A stretch of 64,000 nucleotides of DNA from Nocardioides sp. CFH 31398 (GTDB lineage Bacteria; Actinomycetota; Actinomycetes; Propionibacteriales; Nocardioidaceae): contig NZ_JAKUHT010000012.1 of NCBI RefSeq assembly GCF_022436705.1, positions 1-64,000 of the forward strand. The letters are read 5' to 3'. Positions 42,071 to 50,079 of the stretch are shown here, piece by piece. Position numbers and translations under genes: made by a program. The notes beneath the pieces were generated by a model that was not told the origin of the DNA, made no database searches, and saw only the letters and a program-made list of their open reading frames with translations. How positions within the stretch are numbered: position 1 is the stretch's first letter; each line of letters opens with the position of its first letter.

Positions 42071-43117
42071 GTGGCCGCGGCAGCATCTCGATCTCTGACC
42101 CTTGACGTCACCATGGTGCATGACATCCCGCGGGGACGCGGAAGAGCAGCAAGTCAGAGCTCGTCGGCGGTCTTGTCGGAGAATCCGACGGTTCTCGACG
42201 CTGAGACTGACCGTTTCATCCGGGAGCAGATGTTGTTGCCGACCCTGGACACGGCTCGCCAGGTGGTGGCCACCCAGCCCGAGAAGGACACTACGACACC
42301 ACGCCTTGCGCACATGGTGCTGGACGACATTTCGAAGTTGCCTGAAGTGTCGCGCGAGCTCGCCCAGCATCTATTTGACACGCAGAGCGGCTCGGCCTCG
42401 TCGGGGATCTTCATCGCGTCGAAGGCGACTCTGAACGGCAAGCCGGTACTCGTGCTGATCAAGGCAGAGCACCAAGAAGGAGTGAGACTCCAACAGTCCG
42501 GCACGGCCCAGCACGTCGCCTTTCGCGTGGAGCACATCTCGGAACTGATCGTTGGCGCAAACTCTAAGGTGTACAAGATCGCGGTTCTGTGGTTCGACGA
42601 ATTCAGCAAGCAGGTCGAGGGCCTGATGGTCGATAAGCAAAACGGTGTTGCTTATGCGGGCTACTTCCTTCACGAGTTCTTAGAAATGTCTCTGCGGCAC
42701 CGAGCGGAGGTCACGACTAAGGAGTTTCTCGAAGCCGTTAACAAGTTCGTCCAGGGGTCAAACTTCTCGGCCGAGAAGAAGTTGCGTTACACGGGCGCCC
42801 TCGCTGCGACACTCGAGAGCCCCAATCCGCAGGTCGATCCAACGAATTTCATACGGACGTTCATAGATAAGGACGACCGGGATGCTCTCGCTCAAAGCCT
42901 TCCTCAGCAAGCAAAGGCCCCCTTTACTAAAGACACCAAACTGGTTCAGAGTCGGATCGGTGGTGTGCAACTTCGCTTCGGTCGCGACGGTCAAAACCTT
43001 GTCCAGATTCGGGCTTCGCAGGAAGCCCTCGATCAGGACATGCTCGAGGTCGGACCGGATCAAGTGACTGTGAAAGCGCCCCCGGACAGCGTCGAGCCGT
43101 CCGGACCTCCGCGCTGA
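42071..43117 (+). CDS. NA37/NdpA-like nucleoid-associated protein
   Basis: 348 aa from GTG with GGGGGA nine bases upstream (an in-frame ATG is at 42113). The layout resembles 37-kDa nucleoid-associated proteins: VTMVHDIPRG at the start, GIFIASKATLNGKPVLVLIKAEHQEGVRLQ, YKIAVLWFD, FLHEFLEMSLRHRAEVTTKEFLEAVNKFVQG, and TNFIRTFIDKDDRDALAQSLP. A Pro-rich tail follows. Its stop overlaps the RelA/SpoT-like gene start (TGATG), so the two are made together. Codon use is clearly less GC-rich than host genes. Perhaps a sensor or antitoxin for its partner. Confidence 0.55.
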   Translation: MAAAASRSLTLDVTMVHDIPRGRGRAASQSSSAVLSENPTVLDAETDRFIREQMLLPTLDTARQVVATQPEKDTTTPRLAHMVLDDISKLPEVSRELAQHLFDTQSGSASSGIFIASKATLNGKPVLVLIKAEHQEGVRLQQSGTAQHVAFRVEHISELIVGANSKVYKIAVLWFDEFSKQVEGLMVDKQNGVAYAGYFLHEFLEMSLRHRAEVTTKEFLEAVNKFVQGSNFSAEKKLRYTGALAATLESPNPQVDPTNFIRTFIDKDDRDALAQSLPQQAKAPFTKDTKLVQSRIGGVQLRFGRDGQNLVQIRASQEALDQDMLEVGPDQVTVKAPPDSVEPSGPPR

Positions 43118-44079
43118 TGGCGGTTCTACAGGCGGGAGCCGCGTATCGAGAGAGTCGACCCCTCCTGGACGCTGCGCTGGAGGGGTACAAGGCCGATCTT
43201 GAAGCGATCGTGCGGCGAGTGCCTGACACGCTAGTAGTCGGTCGGGTAAAGACGGCACGGAGTCTAGTTCGGAAGTTGCGCGATGGCCGGCGCTCGTGGG
43301 AGTCCGTGACGGACAAAGTGGGCCTCCGAGTGATTTGCACCGCTCCTTCTGATGTCCGTGCAATCGATGACCTGATTCAGAGTGGTCCGTGGACGGTAGC
43401 TAAGCGTGAGAAGAAGTCCGGCAATGGTCCGCAGGAGTTGTTCTACCCGGGGCTCCATTTCGACGTCCACCGTGACGACATCCGGGACCACCTAGATGGC
43501 CCGATCTTTTGCGAGATACAGGTGCGCACACGCGCTCAAGATGCCTGGGCAGTGGCTTCGCACAAACTCACGTACAAGGGGCCGCTTAAACTCTCGAAAC
43601 GCATGCAACGTGCTGTCGTTCGGTTGACGGCGCTAGTAGAATTGTTTGACGAGGAGATATCCAGGGCCTTCAAGAAGCGAGCCAAATTGCCGAACTACCG
43701 TCCAGCCTTGATCTCGGAGTACCTCGACGACAAGTACGAGGCGCTCTGCGAAGAGGTTGCTGACGCGGCGCAAGATCTGGAGATCGTGAAAACGCTTCTA
43801 GGTTCCTACGACGAAGACGAGTTGCCTCAACTAGAGTCGATAGTCGACAAGTTCGTGGAGTCCGAGACTGGTCTGGGTCAGCTGATAAGGGATCATCTAG
43901 TGCATTCCGTGAACTACAGCGATAGGTCCGATTGGTTGTTCACCCAACCCGAAGTGCTGCTGGTGCTGGAGCGATGCCACTCGAGGCCGTACCTCTTGCT
44001 AGAGGCCACGTCGGAGTCTGATCTTGAAGATGTAGTGCGCGCCACCTGCGTTGCCGCTGGCAGGCCGCTGCCAGCCTGA
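43117..44079 (+). CDS. RelA/SpoT-family (p)ppNpp synthetase-like protein
   Basis: 320 aa with a synthetase domain only, no hydrolase. Motifs: GRVKTARSLVRKLRDG (ATP-binding basic residues), VTDKVGLRVICTAPSDV (metal-binding D-x-x-G-x-R), FYPGLHFDVHR (the G-Y-x-x-x-H loop equivalent) and CEIQVRTRAQDAWAVASHKLTYKG (catalytic E-x-Q-x-R and H-x-x-x-Y-K). The C-terminal 130 residues are helical and not recognised. Single-domain synthetases on phage-related elements include the toxSAS toxins of toxin-antitoxin and anti-phage systems. Coupled to the NA37-like gene. Confidence 0.75.
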   Translation: MAVLQAGAAYRESRPLLDAALEGYKADLEAIVRRVPDTLVVGRVKTARSLVRKLRDGRRSWESVTDKVGLRVICTAPSDVRAIDDLIQSGPWTVAKREKKSGNGPQELFYPGLHFDVHRDDIRDHLDGPIFCEIQVRTRAQDAWAVASHKLTYKGPLKLSKRMQRAVVRLTALVELFDEEISRAFKKRAKLPNYRPALISEYLDDKYEALCEEVADAAQDLEIVKTLLGSYDEDELPQLESIVDKFVESETGLGQLIRDHLVHSVNYSDRSDWLFTQPEVLLVLERCHSRPYLLLEATSESDLEDVVRATCVAAGRPLPA

Positions 44080-44095
44080 CGCTCTACCGTGGACT

Positions 44096-44227
44096 ATGCA
44101 CTCCATGATCTGCGCCTGTTGCCGAGAGCGCATCGACAACCCCACCTTCGGCGAGACCGGCGATGGCCGCTGCCTTACGTGTCAGGCCGACCACGATCGG
44201 GCTCACGCGTCAGGGTGGCGGGGCTGA
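44096..44227 (+). CDS. Small zinc-finger-like protein
   Basis: 43 aa, MHSMICACCRERIDNPTFGE ... GRCLTCQADHDRAHASGWRG. Two CxxC pairs about 25 residues apart would bind one zinc. Ends one base before the stop of the convergent ParB-like gene. Too short for certainty. Confidence 0.5.
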   Translation: MHSMICACCRERIDNPTFGETGDGRCLTCQADHDRAHASGWRG

Positions 44228-45133
44228 CTACCTAGGCACCGGGAAGTTCTCGTTCGTCAGCCCGCCCCGCGGCATCTGGAGCTTGGTGCGGGTCTCGCCG
44301 TCGCGGTGAGCGTTCCAAGCTCGGATGGTGAGCGCGAGGCCCTCGGTCTCGTTGATGCGTCCTCCAGACAGCCGTAGGCGGGTGACGCGGTTGCGCAGCA
44401 CGGCGATCGGATCGGTGGCTGCGAGGCCGTCACCGTCTGCCACGCGCAGGAAAAAGGTCGTTGCTGCGTCGCCGTCGAGCTCGCTGAACAGCCAGTGGCA
44501 GAGCCCGATGACAGATGCGGGTAGCCGCTCGCGGGATGCCAGGCGGTTGGCGAGGTCTGCGCTGTTGCGGATCTCGGGGTGGCGGGTGAGCCAGTCGTCC
44601 ATCTCGAGGGGTGTGGGTCGGATGGCGCCGGTGTTGGTGCGCATCCCGCGCTCCCACATCACGGCACGTCGGCAGACCGCGGCGAGGGTGGCGGTGTTCT
44701 CCTCGCCGGTGAGCTTGAGTGCGTCGGAGTAGGTGCGCTTGGCGCCGGCATCGACGGTGGGCATCACGTCGGGGGTCAGGCCGCGCACGACGACCATCGG
44801 GACGGTGGCGCCGGACTGCACGATCGCGTTGAGGCGGTGCTGGCCGTCGTAGAGCTGTCCGTCGGCGGAGAACTTCAGCGTCTCCCCGTTGAGGCGCCAG
44901 CGTCCGGCCTCCATGTCTCGGGCGTAGCCGTCGACCACAGGCCGGCGCAGGTTGCGGTTGTTGGGGTTGCGGCTGAGCCAGGTCTCGGCGAGCGCGGGGG
45001 AGACGTCGACGATCTCGGCGTCTACGACGCCGTCGTCCTGGGCGCCGACGGATTCCGACATTTGGCGGGATCCGTCGCGCCGCTCGACGGCGGGTTGGTC
45101 TGAATCGTCATTCTGCGATTGAGCGTGGGTCAT
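44228..45133 (-). CDS. ParB-like/DGQHR-domain protein
   Basis: 301 aa. N-terminal ~140 residues: VSPALAETWLSRNPNNRNLRRPVVDGYARDMEAGRW and KFSADGQLYDGQHRLNAIVQSG, the D-G-Q-H-R-L motif of ParB-type nuclease/CTPase-like domains in actinophages. The C-terminal half is helical. It may act on DNA or in regulation. Last gene of a leftward operon beginning near the right attachment site. The 45134-45250 gap contains no gene. Confidence 0.7.
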   Translation of the reverse strand: MTHAQSQNDDSDQPAVERRDGSRQMSESVGAQDDGVVDAEIVDVSPALAETWLSRNPNNRNLRRPVVDGYARDMEAGRWRLNGETLKFSADGQLYDGQHRLNAIVQSGATVPMVVVRGLTPDVMPTVDAGAKRTYSDALKLTGEENTATLAAVCRRAVMWERGMRTNTGAIRPTPLEMDDWLTRHPEIRNSADLANRLASRERLPASVIGLCHWLFSELDGDAATTFFLRVADGDGLAATDPIAVLRNRVTRLRLSGGRINETEGLALTIRAWNAHRDGETRTKLQMPRGGLTNENFPVPR

Positions 45134-45250
45134 GGTGCCTCTCGGGGTCGGGCAGGTGTTCAGGTCTGAACACCTCGACGGACGTGGAACGAGCCCGCCC
45201 CGGCGTGGGGCGGGCTGATGGTGGGGCTCGCAGGGGGAGCAGTGGCGTGG

Positions 45251-45685
45251 TCATCGCTGGGCGCTCCTGACCTCGGCGGCGGGATAGCGGTCCTGAGCTC
45301 CGTCGCGGGCGTTGTCGCGCTCGGCGAGGTCTGCGTAGCGGGTCAGTGCCGCAGCGAGCATGCGAGCGTCCTGGGGGTCGAGCCAGGTGTCGACCTCGAT
45401 GGCGCTGCCGTCCGGGGACTCCACCTCGGTCTGCCGGATGATGAGCTGGACCCGCGTTGAGCCGTCGTTGCGCCCGGCTCGGTCGTAGTCGTCACTGTGA
45501 ACGAGCCTGACCGTGTTCTCGCAGTTGTCCGCGTAAGAGGGCCACATGGTGCCGCGGGAGTAGTGGAGTCCGCCGCTGGGGAAGTCGAGCACGCCGTGCC
45601 TGGGTTCGCAGGTGGCGAGCTCGCACCAGTCGGGGTGGGTGACGTCCTCGACGGTCGCGGCGGGGCGCTCCGGTGCGGTGGTCAT
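45251..45685 (-). CDS. Small Cys/His/Trp-motif protein (DUF6907-like)
   Basis: 144 aa. HPDWCELATCEPRHGVLDFPSGGLHYSRGT, then VRLVHSDDYDRAGRNDGSTRVQLIIRQTEVESPDG, and a helical end LDPQDARMLAAALTRYADLAE. The C/W/H layout is that of DUF6907-like proteins of actinobacteria and their phages. ATG overlaps the previous stop (TGATG). Confidence 0.55.
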   Translation of the reverse strand: MTTAPERPAATVEDVTHPDWCELATCEPRHGVLDFPSGGLHYSRGTMWPSYADNCENTVRLVHSDDYDRAGRNDGSTRVQLIIRQTEVESPDGSAIEVDTWLDPQDARMLAAALTRYADLAERDNARDGAQDRYPAAEVRSAQR

Positions 45686-46005
45686 CGCTGGCGCTTCTGT
45701 CGTGAGGCGCGCGCTCGTGCGACCAGCTCGAGGAGTGCCAGGGCGTGCAGTTCCATCTGGTCGGGGTGGATCAACTCTCCGCCGCCGGCGATGCACATGA
45801 CCTCGGCGTGCTGGGTCTCCTCGGGAGTCGGGGTGCCGTCGGGCAGCCCGATCATCGTGAGTGCGTAGTCCTCGCCACGGATGCGGCCGAAGTCGTCGCT
45901 GCTGTGGATGACGCAGCCCTCCGAGCTCTTGAGGTCGTCGAGATGGGTCTGCTCGGGGACGGTGCACCAGTCGGGGCACCAGATGCGGACGGCGGTGGTC
46001 GTCAT
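45682..46005 (-). CDS. Small Cys/His/Trp-motif protein (DUF6907-like), paralogue
   Basis: 107 aa. IWCPDWCTVPEQTHLDDLKSSEGCVIHSS at the N-terminus is the same W-C-x-x-W-C ... H type as the next gene, and the end is LHALALLELVARARASRQ. Its ATG overlaps the stop of the upstream 101-aa gene. Probably a tandem duplicate with separate specificity. Confidence 0.55.
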   Translation of the reverse strand: MTTTAVRIWCPDWCTVPEQTHLDDLKSSEGCVIHSSDDFGRIRGEDYALTMIGLPDGTPTPEETQHAEVMCIAGGGELIHPDQMELHALALLELVARARASRQKRQR

Positions 46006-46307
46006 CGTGCCCCCTTGTCGTACTGCCGGCGCTGGTGTGCGACGAAGGCTCGGAGGCAGTTCTTGCAGTCCTCGGGCTCGGGCAGGGGCACGAGGCGGCC
46101 GACGGTCTGCAGGTGCTCTCGGGCGGTCGGCCTTCCGTCGATGAACTGCCAGTGGCCACACAACGTGCGGCACTGAACGCCCATGTCTGCAGCGGCGTTC
46201 ATGGCGCTGACCCAGAACAGGTGCTCGACCTGGCGGCGCTTGGGCCTGGCCGGTGTTGGCGTCTCGTTGGTGCCGGCCTCGGATGGGGTGGTGCAGACTG
46301 CGGTCAT
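46002..46307 (-). CDS. Zinc-motif protein (DUF3039-like)
   Basis: 101 aa. QCRTLCGHWQFIDGRP and EDCKNCLRAFV give a C-x-x-x-C plus C-x-x-C set, similar to DUF3039-type actinobacterial zinc proteins. First gene of the leftward operon; its promoter should lie in 46308-46440, the right-end arm of the element, which contains hairpin-forming DNA. Confidence 0.5.
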   Translation of the reverse strand: MTAVCTTPSEAGTNETPTPARPKRRQVEHLFWVSAMNAAADMGVQCRTLCGHWQFIDGRPTAREHLQTVGRLVPLPEPEDCKNCLRAFVAHQRRQYDKGAR

Positions 46308-46439
46308 GGTGCTGGCCCTCCTTGGGGGCTAGTTCCTAGGCCCCAGCCGGTCTCTGACCACCGGTCGGGGCTGCTGCGTTTCTGCGGGTGTGCTGCGTTG
46401 TCGCGCGGGCACGAGAACAGGGACAGCCTGATACCCGGC

Positions 46440-46447
46440 GTCCCGGT
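46440..46447 (+). other. attR core of element 2
   Basis: Second copy of GTCCCGGT; the following bases GGTCTTTCTCGTGATG continue TadC in frame. Confidence 0.8.
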
Positions 46448-46526
46448 GGTCTTTCTCGTGATGCCGGTGACCGTCCTGTTCGCGTTCTGGCCCGGCGTGG
46501 TCGGACTGAGCCTGACGACGCCCTGA
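46440..46526 (+). pseudogene. tadC: tadC 3' part
   Basis: Encodes VPVVFLVMPVTVLFAFWPGV and eight more residues to a TGA: the last membrane helix of TadC. No start codon. It joins in frame to codon 285 of the 5' part across one core copy, giving 313 aa. The pilin-like gene follows 25 bp later. Confidence 0.9.
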
Positions 46527-46551
46527 GGCGTCACGGAAGAAGGGGAACCCC

Positions 46552-46782
46552 ATGGGGAAGTGGACCGATGTGCTCGACGCGGCCGGCCTGGTCGTGCTCC
46601 GGGCCTGCGCGCTCGTGTGGACGGCGCTCGCCGCGCCGCGGACGCGCGACGAGCGCGGCGACGTGCCCGGATGGGTGCTGATCACCGTCATGACCGCCAC
46701 GATCGTCGGCGGGATCTGGGCGTTCCTGCGCCCCGAGCTGATGGGCATGCTGCGCTCGGCGCTCAACTCGGTGGGCGGCTGA
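46552..46782 (+). CDS. Small membrane protein, Flp-pilin-like
   Basis: 76 aa. A polar/Arg N-terminus (residues 1-40), then RGDVPGWVLITVMTATIVGGIWAFL, a single transmembrane helix following a short polar segment, and a polar end. Its place between tadC and the tadE genes is that of the Flp pilin in actinobacterial Tad operons, but the N-terminal part is longer than usual for a pilin leader. RBS GAAGAAGGGGAA precedes the ATG. Confidence 0.6.
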   Translation: MGKWTDVLDAAGLVVLRACALVWTALAAPRTRDERGDVPGWVLITVMTATIVGGIWAFLRPELMGMLRSALNSVGG

Positions 46783-46787
46783 GCCAG

Positions 46788-47201
46788 GTGCTCGACCGGT
46801 CGCCGCGCACCCCTCGGGGCCGGCGGACCCGCGACGAGCGCGGGTCCGCGGTCGTCGACTTCGTGCTCGTGCTGATGATCCTGGTGCCGCTGTTCCTGGG
46901 CATCCTCCAGCTCGCGCTCGTGCTGCACGTGCGGAACACCCTCGCCGCCGCGGCGTCCGAGGGGGCGCGGTACGCCGCCACCCTCGACCGCGGACCCGGC
47001 GACGGCGTCGCGAAGACCCGGGACCAGGTGGACGACGCGATCGCCGGTCGCTTCGCCCGTGACGTGTCCGCGCGGCCCGCGACGGTCGACGGGGCACCCG
47101 GCGTCCTGGTCACCGTGCGCGCCACGGTGCCGCCTCTCGGGCTGTTCGGGCCCGCGGTGCCGCTCGAGGTCACCGGCAGCGCGGTGGAGGAGAGCCGATG
47201 A
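46788..47201 (+). CDS. tadE: TadE-like pseudopilin
   Basis: 137 aa from GTG. DERGSAVVDFVLVLMILVPLFLGILQLALVLHVRNTLAAAASEGARYAA is the TadE signature: G-S-A-x-x-D/E before a membrane helix, then a conserved Ala-rich stretch. A beta-rich external domain follows. Minor pilin/pseudopilin of the Tad machine. Its stop overlaps the next gene (ATGA). Confidence 0.85.
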   Translation: MLDRSPRTPRGRRTRDERGSAVVDFVLVLMILVPLFLGILQLALVLHVRNTLAAAASEGARYAATLDRGPGDGVAKTRDQVDDAIAGRFARDVSARPATVDGAPGVLVTVRATVPPLGLFGPAVPLEVTGSAVEESR

Positions 47202-47665
47202 ACGTCGTGCGGCGACTGCGGCGCCGCCTCGCGACGCGGCGCCTCGACGAGGGCGGCACCGCCATGATCGAGCTGGTGTGGCTCGGGCTGCTGCTGCTCG
47301 TCCCCGTGGTCTACATCGTCCTGACCGCGTTCGAGGTGCAGCGCGGCGCGTTCGCCACCGCCGCGGCTGCGCGCGCCGCGGGTCGCGCCTACTCGCTGTC
47401 CGAGAGCGACGCCGAGGGACGCGCGCAGGCCGAGGCCGTGGCTCGGCGGGCGTTCCTCGACCAGGGCCTGGAGCGGACGCCGGACCTGCGGGTCAGCTGC
47501 GCGCCGGCCGACGTCTGCCTGTCGGGCGGGTCGGTGATCACCGTCGTCGTCGACACCCGCATCGACCTGCCGCTGCTGCCCGACGTCCTCGGGGGCAACC
47601 GGCCGAGCATCGCGGTCGACGCGACGCACAGCGTCCCCTACGGGCAGTACCAGGAGGTCCGATGA
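47198..47665 (+). CDS. TadE/TadF-like pseudopilin
   Basis: 155 aa. LDEGGTAMIELVWLGLLLLVPVVYIVLTAFEVQRGAFATAAAARAAGRAYS has the G-T-A-x-I-E motif and single helix of the family. Two cysteines follow (VSCAPADVCLSG). Third small envelope protein of the operon; overlaps genes on both sides. Confidence 0.82.
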   Translation: MNVVRRLRRRLATRRLDEGGTAMIELVWLGLLLLVPVVYIVLTAFEVQRGAFATAAAARAAGRAYSLSESDAEGRAQAEAVARRAFLDQGLERTPDLRVSCAPADVCLSGGSVITVVVDTRIDLPLLPDVLGGNRPSIAVDATHSVPYGQYQEVR

Positions 47666-48132
47666 GGACCCGGTGGGGGAGACGGCGGGCGCGCCGCCGT
47701 GACGAGCGCGGGCAGACCTCGATCCTCATCGTCGGGTTCGCCGTCGCGCTGCTCATGGGCCTGGCCGTCGTCGTCGACGCGTCCGCCGCCTACCTGCAGC
47801 GACAGGGGCTCGACACCCTCGCCGACGGCGCCGCGCTGGCCGGCGCGGACGGGGGCACCCGCACCGAGGACGTGTACGACGAGGGGTTGGGCGCAGAACG
47901 CCTCGACCAGGGCGCGGCGAGCGCCCGCGCCGCGGTGGCGGCGTACCTGCGGGCGGTGGGCGCCAGCCGTCGCTTCCCCGGGCTGACCCACACGGTGCGG
48001 GTCACCGGGGACACCGTCGAGGTCGACGTGCGCGCCCCGGTCGACCTGCCCTTCGAGATTCCCGGTGCGCCCTACCGGCCCACCGTGTCCGCGGGCGGCT
48101 CGGCGGTGATCACCGTGGACCGGGGACGGTGA
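47662..48132 (+). CDS. TadG-like protein
   Basis: 156 aa. DERGQTSILIVGFAVALLMGLAVVVDASAAYLQRQGLDTLADGAALAGAD is the N-terminal helix plus the Tad domain seen in TadG/flp-associated proteins; the long vWA part of full TadG is absent. Probably anchors the pilus in the envelope. Last gene of the pilus operon. Confidence 0.82.
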   Translation: MRTRWGRRRARRRDERGQTSILIVGFAVALLMGLAVVVDASAAYLQRQGLDTLADGAALAGADGGTRTEDVYDEGLGAERLDQGAASARAAVAAYLRAVGASRRFPGLTHTVRVTGDTVEVDVRAPVDLPFEIPGAPYRPTVSAGGSAVITVDRGR

Positions 48133-48183
48133 CGTCGGGCGTCTGCACGAGCACCGGCCCGAGGGTGCAGGGCGCGAGCGCGG

Positions 48184-48232
48184 ACAGCGTGTCGTCCGTG
48201 ACGCACCGGGTGGGTCACGGACGACACGCTGT
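48184..48232. terminator. Bidirectional terminator, perfect 19-bp stem
   Basis: ACAGCGTGTCGTCCGTGAC and its exact reverse complement flank an 11-nt loop. It lies between the convergent pilus operon and the leftward permease gene and can end both transcripts. Confidence 0.85.
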
Positions 48233-48291
48233 TCAGAACGGGCTCAGGCGCCGGCGGTGTCGTGGAGCAGCGGCGCGCCTGACGCGACGCC

Positions 48292-49959
48292 TCAGGCCGG
48301 CAGCACGTGCTCACCGGTCTTGTCGGTGCTGAGGCACAGCGAGCAGACGTGGGCGTCGTGGGCGACGCAGGCCGTCATGTCGGGGCGCTCGTAGTCCGTC
48401 GCGCAGACGTGGCAGGTCAGGACCGTGCCCGACGGGTTGCCGTGCTCGTCGTACATCGGCAGGTCGATGCCGTCGTCGGTGCGGCGCAGGTAGTAGCGGC
48501 CCCGGGTGGCGATCGCGAGCAGCGGCGGCAGCACCAGGGCCAGACCCACCGCGACCAGGGGCGAGTAGGGCCGGATGGTCTCCCCGAGCCCGCCGAAGAA
48601 CACCAGGATCGAGATGACGGCCGCGGCGGCCATCGACACGAAGCCGACCGGGTTGACGGCGTACAGCATGCCGCGGCGGAACTCCGGTGCCTTCGGGGAG
48701 AGGCCCAGCAGGTACTTGTTGAAGACGATGTCGGAGGCCACCGTCACGATCCAGGCCATCGCCACGTTCGCGTAGAAGCCGAGGATCGTGTTGAGGAAGT
48801 CGAACATGTTCGCCTCCATCAGCACCAGCGCGATGAGGAGGTTGAACGCGAGGAAGACCAGGCGGCCCGGGTAGTGCTTGGTGACCCGGGTGAAGGAGTT
48901 GGTCCAGGCCAGCGAGCCCGAGTAGGCGTTGGTGACGTTGATCTTCACCTGGCTGATGACGACGAGGACGACGGCGAGCGTCAGGGCGAGCCAGCCGGGC
49001 AGGAAGCCCTGGTAGACCTCGAGGAACTGCTGCACCGGCTCGTTGGCGAAGCTCGCGCCGTCGGTGACGTTGGCGATGAGGTAGACCGCGAGGAACAGCC
49101 CGACGACCTGCTTGGCGGCGCCGAAGAACACCCACCCCGGGCCGGCGAGCACCATGGCGGTCCACCAGCGCCGGGAGTTCTCCGGCGTCCTCGGCGGCAT
49201 GAAGCGCAGGTAGTCGATCTGCTCGGCGATCTGCGCGATGAGGCTGAGGCAGACGCCGGCGGCGAGCAGGGTCGCGCCGAGGCTCGGGCCGAGGTCGTCC
49301 TCGCCGCGGTACGCCGTGAACTGGGCGATCGAGTCGGGGTTGCTGGCCACGAGGTAGACGAACGGCAGCACCATCAGCACGAGCCACAGCGGCGTCGTCC
49401 AGACCTGCAGCGTCGACAGCGCCTTCATGCCGTAGATGACCAGCGGGAAGATCATGAACGTCGACACGGCGTACCCGAGCCACAGCGGGATGCCGAGGCC
49501 CACCTCGAGGCCCTGCGCCATGATCGCGCCCTCGAGGGCGAAGAAGATGAACGTGAACGACGCGAAGATGACGTTCGTGACGACCGAGCCGTAGTAGCCG
49601 AACCCGCTGCCGCGGGTGATGAGGTCGAGGTCCAGGTTGTAGCGCGCCGCGTAGTAGGCGAGCGGGAAGCCGGTCGCGAAGATGACGACGGCGAAGACGA
49701 GGATCCCCCACAGCGCGTTCGTGGTGCCGTAGGCGATGCCGATGTTGGCGCCGATCGCGAAGTCGGCGAGGTAGGCGATCCCGCCCAGCGCCGAGACCGC
49801 CACGGTGCCCGTGGACCAGGTGCGGAAGTGGCGCGGCGCGAAGCGCAGCGTGTAGTCCTCGAGCGTCTCCCGCGTGGCGGGGTCGACGTCCAGGCCCCGG
49901 GTGCGGGCGGGACCCGCGCCGGGCCCTCCGGCGGGCGTGGTGGAGGTGTCGGCGGTCAT
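48292..49959 (-). CDS. NCS1-type purine/cytosine permease with C-terminal zinc motif
   Basis: 555 aa. About 12 transmembrane helices; early FAPRHFRTWSTGTVAVSALGGIAYLADFAIGANIGI and ISQVKINVTNAYSGSLAWTN are typical of NCS1 nucleobase transporters. The C-terminal ~55 residues are cytoplasmic and contain CHVCATDYERPDMTACVAHDAHVC plus CLS, an unusual Cys/His zinc-type motif for a transporter, perhaps a regulatory domain. Substrate is probably a purine, cytosine or related nucleobase. Confidence 0.82.
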   Translation of the reverse strand: MTADTSTTPAGGPGAGPARTRGLDVDPATRETLEDYTLRFAPRHFRTWSTGTVAVSALGGIAYLADFAIGANIGIAYGTTNALWGILVFAVVIFATGFPLAYYAARYNLDLDLITRGSGFGYYGSVVTNVIFASFTFIFFALEGAIMAQGLEVGLGIPLWLGYAVSTFMIFPLVIYGMKALSTLQVWTTPLWLVLMVLPFVYLVASNPDSIAQFTAYRGEDDLGPSLGATLLAAGVCLSLIAQIAEQIDYLRFMPPRTPENSRRWWTAMVLAGPGWVFFGAAKQVVGLFLAVYLIANVTDGASFANEPVQQFLEVYQGFLPGWLALTLAVVLVVISQVKINVTNAYSGSLAWTNSFTRVTKHYPGRLVFLAFNLLIALVLMEANMFDFLNTILGFYANVAMAWIVTVASDIVFNKYLLGLSPKAPEFRRGMLYAVNPVGFVSMAAAAVISILVFFGGLGETIRPYSPLVAVGLALVLPPLLAIATRGRYYLRRTDDGIDLPMYDEHGNPSGTVLTCHVCATDYERPDMTACVAHDAHVCSLCLSTDKTGEHVLPA

Positions 49960-50079
49960 GGGCGCTCCCGGGCGTGGAGGAGGGGACCTGCCGGAACGTA
50001 GGTCGCCGATGTTTCGCCCCGATCACCACCGAGCACCGCGCCGGTTTCGGCGCGCGCGCCCAGCTCCTAGCCTGCTGCG

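Larger units (their letters stand above)
28185..46447. mobile_element. Integrative element 2 (putative phage satellite or reduced prophage) in tadC
   Basis: About 18.3 kb bounded by 8-bp repeats. Left to right: large serine integrase, excisionase-like HTH, small phage-type ORFs in overlapping series, replication-initiator-like gene with internal iterons, HTH protein, two TerS-like genes, tape measure gene, terminator; then cargo (methyltransferase-nuclease, secreted protein, NA37-like plus RelA/SpoT-like pair) and a leftward operon by the right end. No large terminase, portal or capsid was found. Excision would restore tadC exactly. Confidence 0.75.
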
